64,000 nt of DNA from JASGIT01 sp047601665 (GTDB lineage: Bacteria; Pseudomonadota; Gammaproteobacteria; Burkholderiales; Burkholderiaceae_C), in NCBI GenBank assembly GCA_047601665.1, contig JASGIT010000001.1:2542001-2606000 (forward strand). Direction: 5' to 3'. Position numbers and translations under genes: made by a program. The notes under the pieces are model-generated. The model did no database searches and was not told the DNA's origin. It saw only the letters and a program-made list of their open reading frames with translations. Within the stretch, counting starts at the first letter, position 1, and the number at the start of each line of letters is the position of its first letter. Shown here in pieces: positions 63,597 through 64,000 of the stretch.

Positions 63597-64000
63597 ATGT
63601 CCAGTATCCAGGTTCGTCCCGCCACGCTGCGCGACGCCAAAGCCATTGCCCAAGTCCACACCGCCGCCGCCCTCGAAGCCTACCGCGACGTGCTGCCCCA
63701 AGACCAGCTCAAGACCATGTCCTCGGTCGAAAAGCGCCAAGCCTACTGGCGCGAGGCCATCGAATACTGCGAGCCGCAGGTGCAGGTGGCCGTCGATGGC
63801 GACAAGATCGTCGGCTTCGTCGGCTTCGACCGCTCGCGCGACGCCAAGTCCCGCCCCACCACGGGCGAAATCTGGGCCATCTACGCCGCTCCCAGCCACT
63901 GGGACCAGGGCGTGGGCCTGGCCCTGTGGGACGCCGCGCGCGACGGCCTGCAGGAAGAAGGCTGCACCACTGTCACCGCCTGGGTGCCGCTGCGCAACGA
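63597..64000 (+). CDS. GNAT family N-acetyltransferase (3' end outside window)
   Basis: The first 134 residues of a Gcn5-related acetyltransferase. The N-terminus is SIQVRPATLRDAKAIAQVHTAAALEAYRDVLP, followed by VAVDGDKIVGFVGFDRS and the acetyl-CoA-binding region EIWAIYAAPSHWDQGVGLALWDAA (a Q/R-x-x-G-x-G/A-like loop, here DQGVGLA). The substrate is unknown. ATG 63597 follows an AT-rich stretch that may contain its promoter (GACAAT near 63552). Confidence 0.85.
   Translation, partial: MSSIQVRPATLRDAKAIAQVHTAAALEAYRDVLPQDQLKTMSSVEKRQAYWREAIEYCEPQVQVAVDGDKIVGFVGFDRSRDAKSRPTTGEIWAIYAAPSHWDQGVGLALWDAARDGLQEEGCTTVTAWVPLRN

Overview
The window is chromosomal DNA from a high-GC betaproteobacterium of order Burkholderiales, most likely family Comamonadaceae (Acidovorax-like). 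Three things point there: the gene orders fabD-fabG-acpP-fabF-rpoE-rseA-rseB-mucD-lepA-lepB-rnc-era-recO-pdxJ-acpS and leuC-leuD-leuB-asd-fimV-truA-trpF-trpB-trpA-accD, the presence of priB between rpsF and rpsR, and about ten copies of a short dyad repeat (arms around AGCGCT) of a kind seen in that family. Genes are densely packed, with many ATGA/GTGA overlaps. I see no tRNA, rRNA, CRISPR array, prophage or transposase gene.

Layout. 1-14.7 kb (+ strand): fatty-acid synthesis, the extracytoplasmic stress module (sigma-E, anti-sigma RseA, RseB, periplasmic protease), LepA, signal peptidase, RNase III, Era, RecO, PdxJ, AcpS and NagZ. 14.8-25 kb: a DUF3300 lipoprotein with a glutamine-rich tail, a small MscS-type channel, lysS, and a surface-glycan cluster (flippase-like protein, three glycosyltransferases, a methyltransferase, a polyprenyl-phosphate sugar transferase). 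25-38.7 kb: yggT (+), then a long minus-strand amino-acid block (LysR regulator, leuC, entericidin, leuD, leuB, asd, fimV, truA, trpF, trpB, trpA, accD). 38.8-46 kb: dnaJ-dnaK-grpE (-) diverging from rpsF-priB-rpsR-rplI-dnaB (+). 46-50 kb: acyltransferase, small membrane protein, PIN-PhoH protein, peroxiredoxin and a Mth938-like protein (all -). 50-58 kb: alaA-type aminotransferase, hom, an SGNH hydrolase, thrC, then molybdopterin genes mobB-moeA-moaD-moaE. 58-64 kb: a class A acid phosphatase (-), clpB, a small membrane protein, an aldehyde dehydrogenase and a truncated GNAT acetyltransferase.

Most notable non-coding signals. (1) Upstream of asd there is a 33-codon reading frame ending in a Thr-Thr-Thr-Lys-Thr-Thr-Thr-Ile-Lys run, followed by mutually exclusive hairpins and a pairing that can mask the asd ribosome-binding site. 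These residues are exactly the end products of the aspartate pathway, so it looks like an attenuator. (2) Two non-coding inverted-repeat elements (46991-47152 and 63252-63516) have unrelated ends but share a core of about 65 nt whose stems differ by compensatory changes. Each sits on the stop codon of the preceding gene. (3) The dyad repeat family lies between genes, has become a two-way terminator at 25.6 kb, and forms part of the coding sequence of era (and probably of trpF and the LysR gene). (4) Perfect DnaA boxes lie in front of dnaK and dnaB, and sigma-32-type promoters in front of grpE and clpB.
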